Below, piece after piece: positions 1-7,932 of a DNA stretch of 64,000 bases. The notes beneath the pieces are model-generated. The model ran no database searches. It was not told the DNA's origin and worked only from the letters and a program-made list of their open reading frames with translations. Each line of letters opens with the position of its first letter. The first letter of the stretch is position 1. Position numbers and translations under genes: made by a program. The stretch covers positions 3,279,501 through 3,343,500 of the forward strand of contig NZ_CP074380.1 of assembly GCF_022695595.1 (NCBI RefSeq). The letters are read 5' to 3'. This stretch comes from Streptomyces sp. MST-110588 (lineage in GTDB: Bacteria > Actinomycetota > Actinomycetes > Streptomycetales > Streptomycetaceae).

Positions 1-459
1 GTCCATCCGCAGGTCCGCGAAGGTCAGCAGCTCGCCCTCCTCGGGCCGCGGACCGGCCGCCGCCGCGTAGGAGCTGCGGCGCAGCAGGGCGCGGATACGG
101 GCCAGCAGCTCGTCCAGCTCGAAGGGCTTGACGAGGTAGTCGTCGGCGCCCGCGTCCAGGCCGGTCACCCGGTCGCCGACCGTGTCGCGTGCGGTCAGCA
201 TCAGGATCGGTACGGTCACTCCCCGCGCACGCAGCCGCCGGGCGGCGGTCAGCCCGTCCATCCGCGGCATCAGGACGTCCAGCACGATCAGCTCGGGATC
301 GTAGGAGGTGACCTTCTCGACCGCGTCCAGCCCGTCGACGGCCTGCTCGGTGCCGTAGCCCTCGAAGGCGAGCGAGCGCTGCAGCGCCTCGCGGACGGCC
401 GGCTCGTCGTCGACGATCAGGATGCGGGCGGGCTGGTCACCGTGCTCGGCGGGGCTCAT
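1..459 (-). CDS. OmpR-type two-component response regulator, partial (C-terminal DNA-binding part lies beyond the window)
   Basis: The visible 153 codons are a complete receiver domain. They show an acidic pair near residue 17 (IVDDEP), the phospho-acceptor Asp in LIVLDVLMPRMDG, the Thr/Ser switch in LMLTARD and the Lys in DYLVKPFELDELLARIRALLRR. The linker and winged helix are off the left edge. Two genes upstream on the same strand is an HtrA-type protease. A response regulator next to such a protease matches the mycobacterial MprAB-pepD arrangement and, from memory, S. coelicolor SCO4155-4157, so a sensor kinase is expected just left of the window. The role is inferred as envelope stress signalling. 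The ATG at 459 is the first in-frame start before the receiver. Confidence 0.93.
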   Translation of the reverse strand, partial: MSPAEHGDQPARILIVDDEPAVREALQRSLAFEGYGTEQAVDGLDAVEKVTSYDPELIVLDVLMPRMDGLTAARRLRARGVTVPILMLTARDTVGDRVTGLDAGADDYLVKPFELDELLARIRALLRRSSYAAAAGPRPEEGELLTFADLRMD

Positions 460-590
460 CTTGATGGCTACCTCGGGGTGGGACGGGACGGCTGACAGGG
501 TGATTCTCGGCTTCGCGCACCGGATGCGCACGCCGGGTCCGTCCCCTGTACGGATATCCGGTGTACGGGTATCCGTACAGCCGCTCGGCT

Positions 591-1004
591 TCAGCCCCGG
601 GCACGGGCGCCGGCACGTACGGCGCGGGCGCGGCCTGCCGGTTTTCCGGTCGCACGGTCCCGGCGCGGGGCCACGGTACGGACGAGCCGGGCCGTACGGG
701 CGAGCTCCACGGGCCGGCCGGCTTGCGTGGGCCGGTCGGCCTGATCGGACCAGGCGGCCTGCGCGGACCGGGCGTCTTCCGCAGGCCGTGCGCTGCCGAC
801 ATGTCCGGCCCGGGTGACATCGGCCAGGGCGAGGGCGAGGGTCAGCGCCAGGGCGAGATCCAGGTCCGCCGGTCCCGTACGGTCCGTACCGTGCTCGACG
901 GAGAGCACACCCGCGCTGCGCCGCTCGCCGCCCGCGCTCCAGGCGACGGCGGCGGCCAGAGCCCGGCGGACGCGGTTGACCGGGACGGTGATCTTGTGGG
1001 CCAT
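591..1004 (-). CDS. Small protein of unknown function between protease and response regulator
   Basis: This 137-residue frame begins MAHKITVPVNRVRRAL and is preceded by a strong ribosome-binding site (AGGAGG, 6 bases before the ATG), which is the main reason to accept it. The first 65 residues look like ordinary protein. The rest is Ala/Arg/Pro-rich and could be partly a high-GC artefact, so the true stop frame is less certain than the start. I recognise no family. It sits between the HtrA-type protease gene and the response regulator gene on the same strand, so it is probably co-transcribed with the regulator. Confidence 0.55.
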   Translation of the reverse strand: MAHKITVPVNRVRRALAAAVAWSAGGERRSAGVLSVEHGTDRTGPADLDLALALTLALALADVTRAGHVGSARPAEDARSAQAAWSDQADRPTQAGRPVELARTARLVRTVAPRRDRATGKPAGRARAVRAGARARG

Positions 1005-1149
1005 GACGGCCTCCTAGGGCAGAGGACATGCAAAGGACATGGGGCATGCGGTACGGCGTAATCGGTGCACCGTGATCGGTACGCCTGGATCGGTACGCCT
1101 GGATCGGTACGGGCGCGGCCGGCCGTGCGGTGGTGGCCGGCGTTGGGCG

Positions 1150-2316
1150 TCAGTTGCCGCTGCCGCCCGCGCGCAGGCTGTCCAGGTCGGCCTTGACGGT
1201 GTTGACGGGAATGGCGAAGCCGAGCCCGACACTGCCCGCCGCGCCCCCATTGGCCGCACTGGGCGCGTAGATGGCGGAGTTGATGCCGACGACCTGCCCC
1301 CGCATGTTGATCAGCGCACCACCGGAGTTGCCCGGGTTGAGCGAGGCATCGGTCTGAATGGCCTTGTACGAGGTCTTCGACTCCCCCGTGTCACCGTTGT
1401 ACTGGTTGCCACCGAACTCGAACGGCCACTGCATACCGCCCCGCTGCCGCCGCTGCTGCCGCTCCTCGTCCTTGGGCACCGTCACCTTGCGGTCGAGGGC
1501 GGAGACGATGCCGCTGGTCACCGACCCCGTCAGGCCCTCCGGTGAGCCGATCGCCACCACCGGGTCACCGACCGCGAGCTTGTCGGAGTCGCCGAGCGCG
1601 GCGGGGGTCAGCCCCTTGGCACCCTGGATCTTGATGAGGGCCAGGTCCTTGTCGGGGTCGGTGCCGACGACCTTCGCCGTCTTGCTGCTGCCGTCGCTGA
1701 GCCGTACGGAGACGGTGTCCGCCCCGGCGACCACATGGTTGTTGGTGACGACCTCGCCGTCGGCGCTGACGATCACGCCCGAGCCGGTGGACCGGCCGTT
1801 CGCCGTACTCGCCGAGATCTCCACGATGGACGGGCTGACTGCCTTGGCCACCGCCGAGACCCCGCTGCCGCTGGTGGCGCCCGCGTTGACGACCGGGGTC
1901 GCGGCGCTGCTCTTGTCGCCGATGGTGGTCCCGGCGATCAGTGCCGCACTGCCACCGCCTATGAGCCCCGAGGCCAGGGCGACGGCGGCGAGCAGGGCGA
2001 CCGGCCGGCGGGCACGGCGGCGCGGTCCACCAGGTTCGCCGGAGCCACCAAGTCCGCCGGAGCCACCAAGTCCGCCGGATCCGGGCTCCTGCGGCGGTAC
2101 GGCCCCGAATCCCGCGTACGGGCCGCCGGCTCCCCCGCTCCCGTCGGCCGCGACGGGCGGGGAAGGCGCGTACGGAGGCGGCGGCGGGACGTCCGCCCGG
2201 TCGCCCGTAACGTATGCGTTCTGACCTGCCCGCGAAGAATGATCGATTTGCGGGTTCTGCGAAACTTGCGGTGTCTGCGAGGTTTCGTCGCCGCTTCGGC
2301 GGTGGTTGTCGGCCAT
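1150..2316 (-). CDS. HtrA/PepD-type membrane-anchored serine protease without a PDZ domain
   Basis: The 388-residue product has a Pro/Gly-rich cytoplasmic N-terminus of about 120 residues, one membrane segment (RPVALLAAVALASGLIGGG) and an extracytoplasmic trypsin-like domain. The triad is visible: His in VTNNHVVAGAD, Asp in DPDKDLALIKI and Ser in NPGNSGGALIN. The chain ends directly after the protease fold, so the PDZ domain typical of PepD/HtrA is absent. The likely role is quality control of misfolded envelope proteins. I chose the ATG at 2316 because the upstream ATGs at 2337 and 2340 abut or overlap an array of 11-bp direct repeats that looks like a regulator site; those upstream starts remain possible. 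The nearby response regulator is the obvious candidate controller. Confidence 0.88.
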   Translation of the reverse strand: MADNHRRSGDETSQTPQVSQNPQIDHSSRAGQNAYVTGDRADVPPPPPYAPSPPVAADGSGGAGGPYAGFGAVPPQEPGSGGLGGSGGLGGSGEPGGPRRRARRPVALLAAVALASGLIGGGSAALIAGTTIGDKSSAATPVVNAGATSGSGVSAVAKAVSPSIVEISASTANGRSTGSGVIVSADGEVVTNNHVVAGADTVSVRLSDGSSKTAKVVGTDPDKDLALIKIQGAKGLTPAALGDSDKLAVGDPVVAIGSPEGLTGSVTSGIVSALDRKVTVPKDEERQQRRQRGGMQWPFEFGGNQYNGDTGESKTSYKAIQTDASLNPGNSGGALINMRGQVVGINSAIYAPSAANGGAAGSVGLGFAIPVNTVKADLDSLRAGGSGN

Positions 2317-2339
2317 GTCTCGACTCTGCGGGCCCATCA

Positions 2340-2372
2340 TGAGAACTACCTGAGAACGCCCTGAGAGGTCCG
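2340..2372. promoter_or_regulatory. Three 11-bp direct repeats upstream of the protease, probable response-regulator site
   Basis: On the plus strand the units TGAGAACTACC, TGAGAACGCCC and TGAGAGGTCCG follow each other without gaps (starts 2340, 2351, 2362). An 11-bp period of direct repeats is the usual DNA geometry for OmpR/PhoP-family regulators. The array lies immediately upstream of the protease coding region. The neighbouring response regulator is the inferred binder. Confidence 0.6.
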
Positions 2373-2426
2373 ACAGAAGCAGGTATGCCCGGTATAAAGA
2401 CGCAGGGCTGACGAGGCGCCGTGCCG

Positions 2427-2474
2427 CGTGCCCGTCAGCTTCCGCAGCCGCGTGCCCGTCAGCTTCCGCAGCCG
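2427..2474. repeat. 24-bp tandem duplication at the 3' end of the LacI gene
   Basis: Two identical 24-bp copies (2427-2450 and 2451-2474) begin CGTGCCCGTCAGC. The right copy contains the last codons and stop of the LacI-family gene; the left copy lies just past the stop. It looks like a recent slippage duplication without effect on the protein. Confidence 0.85.
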
Positions 2475-3484
2475 CAGGACCTGCGGATCACCAGCCGCGA
2501 CGGGAACTGCCGCAGCCGCTCGCGCCGCGAACCGACCACCCGCAGCGCGTCGTCCAGCACCAGGTCGACCGCCGCCCGCGCCATCGCCTCGCGGTCCGAG
2601 GCGACCGTCGTCAGCGGCGGGTCCGTCAGCGCCGCTTCCTTCACGTCGTCGAAGCCCGCGACCGCAAGCTCGCCCGGTACGTCGATGCGCAGCTCCCGCG
2701 CCGCCCGCAGCACCCCGATCGCCTGGTCGTCCGTCGCGCACATGATGGCCGGTGGCCGGTCGGGGCCGGACAGCAGCTTCAACGCGACCTGGTAGGCGTC
2801 GTAGCGGTTGTACGGGGCCTGGAAGAGCCGCCCCTCCAGGGACTTGCCGGCCTCCTGCATCGCCCGGCGCCAGCCCTCCACGTGATCGGCCACCGGGTCG
2901 CCGATCGTGGGGGTGGTCTCCGTACCGCCGAGGCAGGCCACGTAGTCGTGGCCGTGTTCCAGGAGGTGGCGGGTGGCGAGCTGGGCGCCGCCGATGTCGT
3001 CCGTCATCACGGCGAACTCGTCGATCGCCTCAGGCCGCTCGTGCATCAGCACGACCCGCGCGTCCCAGGCATCGATCTCGGCCGCCGCCCGCTCGCTGGG
3101 GCCCTGGCTGATCAGGATCAGGCCCGCCACCCGCATGCCCAGGAAGGCGCGCAGGTAGTGAAGTTCACGCTCGTCCAGATAGTCGGAGTTGCCGACGAGC
3201 ACCATCTTGCCGCGCTCGGCGGCGGCCCGTTCGACCGCATGGGCCATCTCGCCGAAGAAGGGCTGCCGGGCATCGGGAACGATCAGACCTATCAGGTCGG
3301 TACGGCGGGACGCCATCGCCTGCGCGACCCGGTCCGGCCGGTAGCCCAGCTCTTTGATCGCGGCGAGTACCCGCTCGCGCGTGGCCGGGGCGACCGGCCG
3401 GGGTCCGTTGTTGATGACGTAACTCACGACAGCGGTCGACGTACCCGCCCGCCTTGCCACATCATCCCGCGTCACCTTGGCCAC
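2459..3484 (-). CDS. LacI-family transcriptional regulator
   Basis: The 341-residue protein has an N-terminal LacI helix-turn-helix ([20 protein letters not shown], residues 4-23) with the hinge at about residues 45-60 ([17 protein letters not shown]). A periplasmic-binding-protein-like sensor domain follows, ending near [13 protein letters not shown]. This is the usual full length. Such proteins repress sugar or nucleoside uptake and catabolic genes and are released by a small ligand. No transport operon is adjacent, so the ligand cannot be inferred. From memory it corresponds in position to SCO4158, next to glnR. Confidence 0.93.
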   Translation of the reverse strand: MAKVTRDDVARRAGTSTAVVSYVINNGPRPVAPATRERVLAAIKELGYRPDRVAQAMASRRTDLIGLIVPDARQPFFGEMAHAVERAAAERGKMVLVGNSDYLDERELHYLRAFLGMRVAGLILISQGPSERAAAEIDAWDARVVLMHERPEAIDEFAVMTDDIGGAQLATRHLLEHGHDYVACLGGTETTPTIGDPVADHVEGWRRAMQEAGKSLEGRLFQAPYNRYDAYQVALKLLSGPDRPPAIMCATDDQAIGVLRAARELRIDVPGELAVAGFDDVKEAALTDPPLTTVASDREAMARAAVDLVLDDALRVVGSRRERLRQFPSRLVIRRSCGCGS

Positions 3485-3624
3485 GCGCGGCAGTCTACGC
3501 GGGTGGAGCCGCGCGGTGTCCGGTCAATTCTCCCCGTATCAGGGAGCGGTCCGGGACGTCACGTAGGGGGCGCGCCGGAGCCGCACTTCCCTCCGGCCCG
3601 CGGTCCGCGCTCCCCTACCGGCCC

Positions 3625-4677
3625 CTACCGGTCCACCGGCCGTACGGCGGCGGTCCGGGCCGCGATCCGGGTCGCGGCCCCGGTCCCGCTGCGGGCATCG
3701 CCGTTGGACGCGGTCATGGACGCGGCCCGTGCCCCGCTCACGGCACCCGCCGCGGCGGCCGGCCGGTCCGCCGCGACGCCGCCTTCGGTGCTCCGCTCCC
3801 GTCGCGCACGCTGCCCGCCATGAGCCGCCCGCTCAGCCCGCTCAGCCCGTTCAGACCGTTCAGCCCGCTCGGTCCGGTTTACCTGGTTTGCCCCATCCAC
3901 CCTTTCCGTTCGCCCAGCCGCTTTGCCGGACGGCCCAGAGGCCCCCGACGCCCCGGGCGCCCCCGAAGCCCCCGCCTTCGTCGCCTTCTCCGCCATCGCC
4001 TCGGCCTTCTCCGGGCTGACGAACCGGTATCCGACGTTCCGTACGGTCCCGATCAGCGACTCGTACTCCGGCCCGAGCTTGGCCCGCAGCCGCCGGACGT
4101 GCACGTCGACCGTGCGCGTACCGCCGAAGTAGTCGTAGCCCCAGACCTCCTGGAGGAGTTGGGCCCGGGTGAAGACCCGGCCCGGGTGCTGCGCCAGGTA
4201 CTTCAGCAGCTCGAACTCCTTGAAGGTCAGGTCCAGGACCCGCCCCTTGAGCTTGGCGCTGTACGTCGCCTCGTCCACCGACAGGTCACCGTTGCGGATC
4301 TCCATCGGGCTGTCGTCGGTGGTCAGATGGCGGCGCCCGGTGGCCAGCCGCAGCCGGGCCTCGACCTCGGCCGGGCCCGCGGTGTCCAGCAGTACGTCGT
4401 CCACGCCCCAGTCCGCCGTGACGGCGGCCAGCCCGCCTTCGGTGACGACCAGGAGGAGCGGACAGCCGGGCCCGGTGGACCGCAGGAGCTGGCACAGCGA
4501 CCGTACGTGCGGCAGGTCGCGCCGGCCGTCGATCAGTATGACGTCGGCCCCGGGGGTGTCCACCAGGGCCGGTCCCTCGGCGGGGGCGACGCGCACGCTG
4601 TGCAGCAGCAGGCCGAGCGCGGGCAGCACCTCCGTCGACGGCTGGAGTGCGTTGGTCAGGAGCAGCAGCGAGCTCAC
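3625..4677 (-). CDS. glnR: GlnR, global nitrogen regulator, with a long C-terminal extension
   Basis: An orphan, atypical OmpR-family regulator that controls nitrogen assimilation genes in actinomycetes. The N-terminus [20 protein letters not shown] and the winged-helix domain ([20 protein letters not shown], then [17 protein letters not shown] and [10 protein letters not shown]) match S. coelicolor GlnR closely. I chose the GTG at 4677 because conserved GlnR sequence begins there; an ATG at 4836 would add only low-complexity residues. After the DNA-binding domain (about residue 220) the frame continues for about 125 residues of Ala/Arg/Glu/Gly-rich sequence with repeats such as [18 protein letters not shown]. 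The product is about 350 residues; S. coelicolor GlnR is, from memory, 267. Confidence 0.95.
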   Translation of the reverse strand: MSSLLLLTNALQPSTEVLPALGLLLHSVRVAPAEGPALVDTPGADVILIDGRRDLPHVRSLCQLLRSTGPGCPLLLVVTEGGLAAVTADWGVDDVLLDTAGPAEVEARLRLATGRRHLTTDDSPMEIRNGDLSVDEATYSAKLKGRVLDLTFKEFELLKYLAQHPGRVFTRAQLLQEVWGYDYFGGTRTVDVHVRRLRAKLGPEYESLIGTVRNVGYRFVSPEKAEAMAEKATKAGASGAPGASGASGPSGKAAGRTERVDGANQVNRTERAERSERAERAERAAHGGQRARRERSTEGGVAADRPAAAAGAVSGARAASMTASNGDARSGTGAATRIAARTAAVRPVDR

Positions 4678-5005
4678 CGCCGACCACCCGCCCGGTCCCG
4701 GCCCCCGGTCGTACGGGGGCCGCCGGGTCCGCCGGGCCGGCCCCGCCGGTCCCGTCCGGTCCGCCGGTCCTGCTCGTTCTGCACGCTTCGCTCGCCCATT
4801 GCGTCGGTTCCTCCTCGGTCCCTGCGAAGGGGGCACCTCCCGGGCGCCGGCCCGGGGGAGTATGCGGCACTGCTTCGTACGCTCACTCTGATCACTCTGC
4901 GCCCTGGAGCGCGCGTGCGCTCATCCGCGCACGACCGCGGCTGAAAGCACAAAAGGACCCGGGGCAACGCTGCCCGGATCCTTCTTGCCCAGCAGAATAG
5001 CCCAC

Positions 5006-5913
5006 ATGACTTCCCCGTCCGAGGACGCCTTTGCACGATCGCGTGTTCCGTCGATCACTTCGGGTGATTTCCGAGCGTCTTTGTTGACGGACGACGGCGT
5101 ACGGATCGAGGCGTCGTATGTACCCGCGCCGCGGCCCCGGACGGACCGCGCCAAGGCTCCCGCCGACTCCCCCGCCGGCCCCGACGCCCCCGTGATCGTC
5201 CTCGCGCACGGCTTCACCGGCGCCCTCGACCGTCCCGCGCTGCGCCGTGCCGCGGCGGTCTTCGCCCAGCGTACGGCCGTGATCACGTTCTCCTTCCGGG
5301 GGCACGGCCGGTCCGGCGGACGGTCCACCGTCGGCGACCGCGAGGTCCTGGACCTGGCGGCGGCCGTCCGCTGGGCCCGGGCGCTGGGCCACCGCCGCGT
5401 CGCCACCGTCGGCTTCTCCATGGGCGGCTCGGTGGTCCTGCGCCATGCCGCTCTGTACGGCCTGTACGGCGCGGCGGACGAGGGGGAGCGCGAGGGGCGC
5501 ATTGATGCGCACCCCGACACGGTCGTGTCGGTCAGTGCTCCCGCCCGGTGGTTCTACCGGGGGACCACCCCATGCGCAGGCTCCACTGGGTGGTGACCCG
5601 GCCCTCGGGCCGCCTGGTCTCCCGCCTCGGCCTGCGCACCCGTATCCACCCAGAGGACTGGGACCCGGTGCCGCTCCCGCCCGTCGCCGCCGTCCCGCGC
5701 ATCGCCCCGACCCCGCTGCTGATCGTGCACGGCGACCGGGACCCGTACTTCCCCGTGGACCACCCCCGGATGCTGATGTCCGCCGCCGACCCGGCGACCA
5801 CGGAGCTGTGGCTGGAACGCGGCTTCGGCCACGCCGAGAACGCGGCCGGTGCGCCCCTGCTGCACCGCATCACTGACTGGATCATGGACCGGACCGCGGC
5901 CCGGCACACCTGA
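5006..5913 (+). pseudogene. Alpha/beta hydrolase split by a one-base frameshift
   Basis: The first part (from ATG 5006) carries the oxyanion region VLAHGFTG and the nucleophile elbow VGFSMGGSV. It runs to RWFYRGTTP and then leaves frame. The remainder continues in the next frame as MRRLHWVVTRPSGR and holds the catalytic Asp (HGDRDPYFP) and His (GFGHAEN). Together they form one normal hydrolase of about 300 residues. The shift falls in the C run at 5568-5571, where one extra base restores the frame. This is either a recent inactivation or, more likely, a base missed in the assembly. Substrate unknown. A perfect 20-bp hairpin covers its stop codon. Confidence 0.85.
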
Positions 5914-5944
5914 CGCGCTACGGATCAGGTGTGCCGGGCCGCGG
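5894..5944. terminator. Perfect 20-bp hairpin, bidirectional terminator between convergent genes
   Basis: The arm 5894-5913 (CCGCGGCCCGGCACACCTGA) is exactly complementary to 5925-5944, with an 11-base loop. The left arm includes the hydrolase stop codon. It lies between the plus-strand hydrolase and the minus-strand ABC gene, so it probably ends both transcripts. There is no U tract, which is common for Streptomyces terminators. Confidence 0.85.
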
Positions 5945-5970
5945 AAGCGCGTCGGCGGAAGACGACGGGC

Positions 5971-7932
5971 TCACTCCGTCTCGGCCACCGCCTCCGCGAA
6001 CTGTGCCGCGTACAGCCGCGCGTAGGCGCCGCCCGCCGCCAGCAGCGCGTCGTGGCTGCCCTGTTCCACGATCGAGCCGGACTCCATCACCAGGATGACG
6101 TCCGCGTCGCGGATCGTGGACAGCCGGTGGGCGATCACGAAGCTCGTACGGCCGGTCCTGAGCTGGGCCATGGCGTGCTGGATCAGCACCTCGGTACGGG
6201 TGTCGACCGAGCTGGTGGCCTCGTCCAGGACCAGGATCGCCGGTTCGGCCAGGAACGCCCGCGCGATGGTGATGAGCTGCTTCTCGCCGACGGAGACATT
6301 GCCGCCCTCGTCGTCGATGACGGTGTCGTAGCCGTCGGGGAGGGTGCGCACGAAGCGGTCGACGTGGGTGGCCTTCGCCGCCTCGACGATCTTGTCGAGC
6401 GAGGTGCCCTCGGGAGCGCCGTACGCAATGTTCTCGGCGATCGTGCCGCCGAAGAGCCAGGTGTCCTGGAGCACCATGCCGATGTTGGCGCGCAGCTCCT
6501 CGCGGGTCATCTGCGCGATGTCCACGCCGTCCAGGGTGATCCGGCCGCCGCCCACCTCGTAGAAGCGCATCAGGAGGTTGACCAGCGTGGTCTTGCCGGC
6601 GCCCGTCGGGCCGACGATCGCGACCGTCTGGCCGGGCCGTACCGACAGCGACAGGTTCTCGATGAGCGGCTTGTCGGCCTGGTAGCTGAAGGACACCTCC
6701 TCGAACTCGACCCGGCCCCTGACGTGCTCGGGCCGTACGGGCTCGGCCGCCTCCGGCGCCTGCTCCGGGGCGTCCAGCAGCTCGAAGACCCGCTCGGCCG
6801 AGGCGACACCGGACTGGACCAGGTTGGCCATGGAGGCGACCTGGGTCAGCGGCTGGCTGAACTGCCGGGAGTACTGGATGAACGCCTGCACGTCACCGAT
6901 GGACAGCGCGCCGGAGGCCACCCGCAGGCCGCCGACCACCGCGACCAGCACGTAGTTGAGGTTGCCGATGAACATCATCGCGGGCTGGATGATTCCGGAG
7001 ATGAACTGCGCCTTGAAGCCCGCCTGGTAGAGCGCCTCGTTCTGCTCGCGGAAGAGGGCGGCGGACTCCTTCTGCCGGCCGAAGACCTTCACCAGCGCAT
7101 GGCCGGTGTACATCTCCTCGATGTGCGCGTTGAGTTTGCCGGTGGTCTTCCACTGCTGGACGAACTGCGGCTGCGCCCGCTTGCCGACCTTGGTGGCCAC
7201 CACCACCGAGACCGGCACGGTGACCAGCGCGACCAGTGCCAGCAGCGGCGAGATCCAGAACATCATCACCAGCACGCCCAGGATCGTCAGCAGCGAGGTG
7301 ACGATCTGGCTCAGGGTCTGCTGGAGGGTCTGCTGGATGTTGTCGATGTCATTGGTGGCGCGGGAGAGGACCTCGCCGCGCGGCTGCTTGTCGAAGTAGC
7401 TCAGCGGCAGCCGGGAGAGCTTGTGCTCCACCCGCTCGCGCAGGCGGAAGACGGCCCGCTGGACGACGAAGGTGGCGATCCGGGCCTGGACGAAGCCGAA
7501 GACCGAGGCGCCGACGTAGATCAGCGTCACCCACAGCAGCACCACGCCGACCGCGCCGAAGTCGATGCCCTGTCCGGGCACGACGGGCATCGTGCCGAGC
7601 ATGTCGGCCAGCCCGTCCTGGCCCCGGTCCCGCAGGTGCGCCACGGCCTGGGCCTTGGTGATCCCCTCGGGAAGCCGCCGGCCGACGATGCCGGCCATGA
7701 TCAGGTCGGTGGCGTGGCCCAGGACCTTGGGGCCGATGACGCTCAGCGCCACGCTCAGCGCGCCGAGCGCCAGCGCGACCGCCATGATGCCGCGCTCGGG
7801 CCGCATCTCGCGCAGCAGCCGCTTGCCGGAGCCCTTGAAGTCCATGGACTTCTCGGTCGGCTGGCCGCCCATCATGCGCGCGGGTCCGGCGGCGGGCGCG
7901 GGTCCGCGCCTCTGGGGGGCCGGGCTGCTCAC
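5971..7932 (-). CDS. ABC exporter half-transporter, second subunit (membrane + ATPase)
   Basis: A 653-residue fusion of a six-helix exporter membrane domain and an ATPase domain. It shows Walker A (GPTGAGKTT), Walker B with catalytic Glu (ILVLDEATSSVD) and an unusual signature loop NVSVGEKQ instead of LSGGQ. The GTG at 7932 overlaps the stop of the upstream ABC gene (GTGA), so the two are translationally coupled and should form a heterodimer. Heterodimers of this kind export lipids, peptides or drugs; the substrate is not deducible. The first 30 residues are Pro/Ala-rich; the alternative ATG at MDFKGSGKRLLREM is possible. Confidence 0.92.
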   Translation of the reverse strand: MSSPAPQRRGPAPAAGPARMMGGQPTEKSMDFKGSGKRLLREMRPERGIMAVALALGALSVALSVIGPKVLGHATDLIMAGIVGRRLPEGITKAQAVAHLRDRGQDGLADMLGTMPVVPGQGIDFGAVGVVLLWVTLIYVGASVFGFVQARIATFVVQRAVFRLRERVEHKLSRLPLSYFDKQPRGEVLSRATNDIDNIQQTLQQTLSQIVTSLLTILGVLVMMFWISPLLALVALVTVPVSVVVATKVGKRAQPQFVQQWKTTGKLNAHIEEMYTGHALVKVFGRQKESAALFREQNEALYQAGFKAQFISGIIQPAMMFIGNLNYVLVAVVGGLRVASGALSIGDVQAFIQYSRQFSQPLTQVASMANLVQSGVASAERVFELLDAPEQAPEAAEPVRPEHVRGRVEFEEVSFSYQADKPLIENLSLSVRPGQTVAIVGPTGAGKTTLVNLLMRFYEVGGGRITLDGVDIAQMTREELRANIGMVLQDTWLFGGTIAENIAYGAPEGTSLDKIVEAAKATHVDRFVRTLPDGYDTVIDDEGGNVSVGEKQLITIARAFLAEPAILVLDEATSSVDTRTEVLIQHAMAQLRTGRTSFVIAHRLSTIRDADVILVMESGSIVEQGSHDALLAAGGAYARLYAAQFAEAVAETE

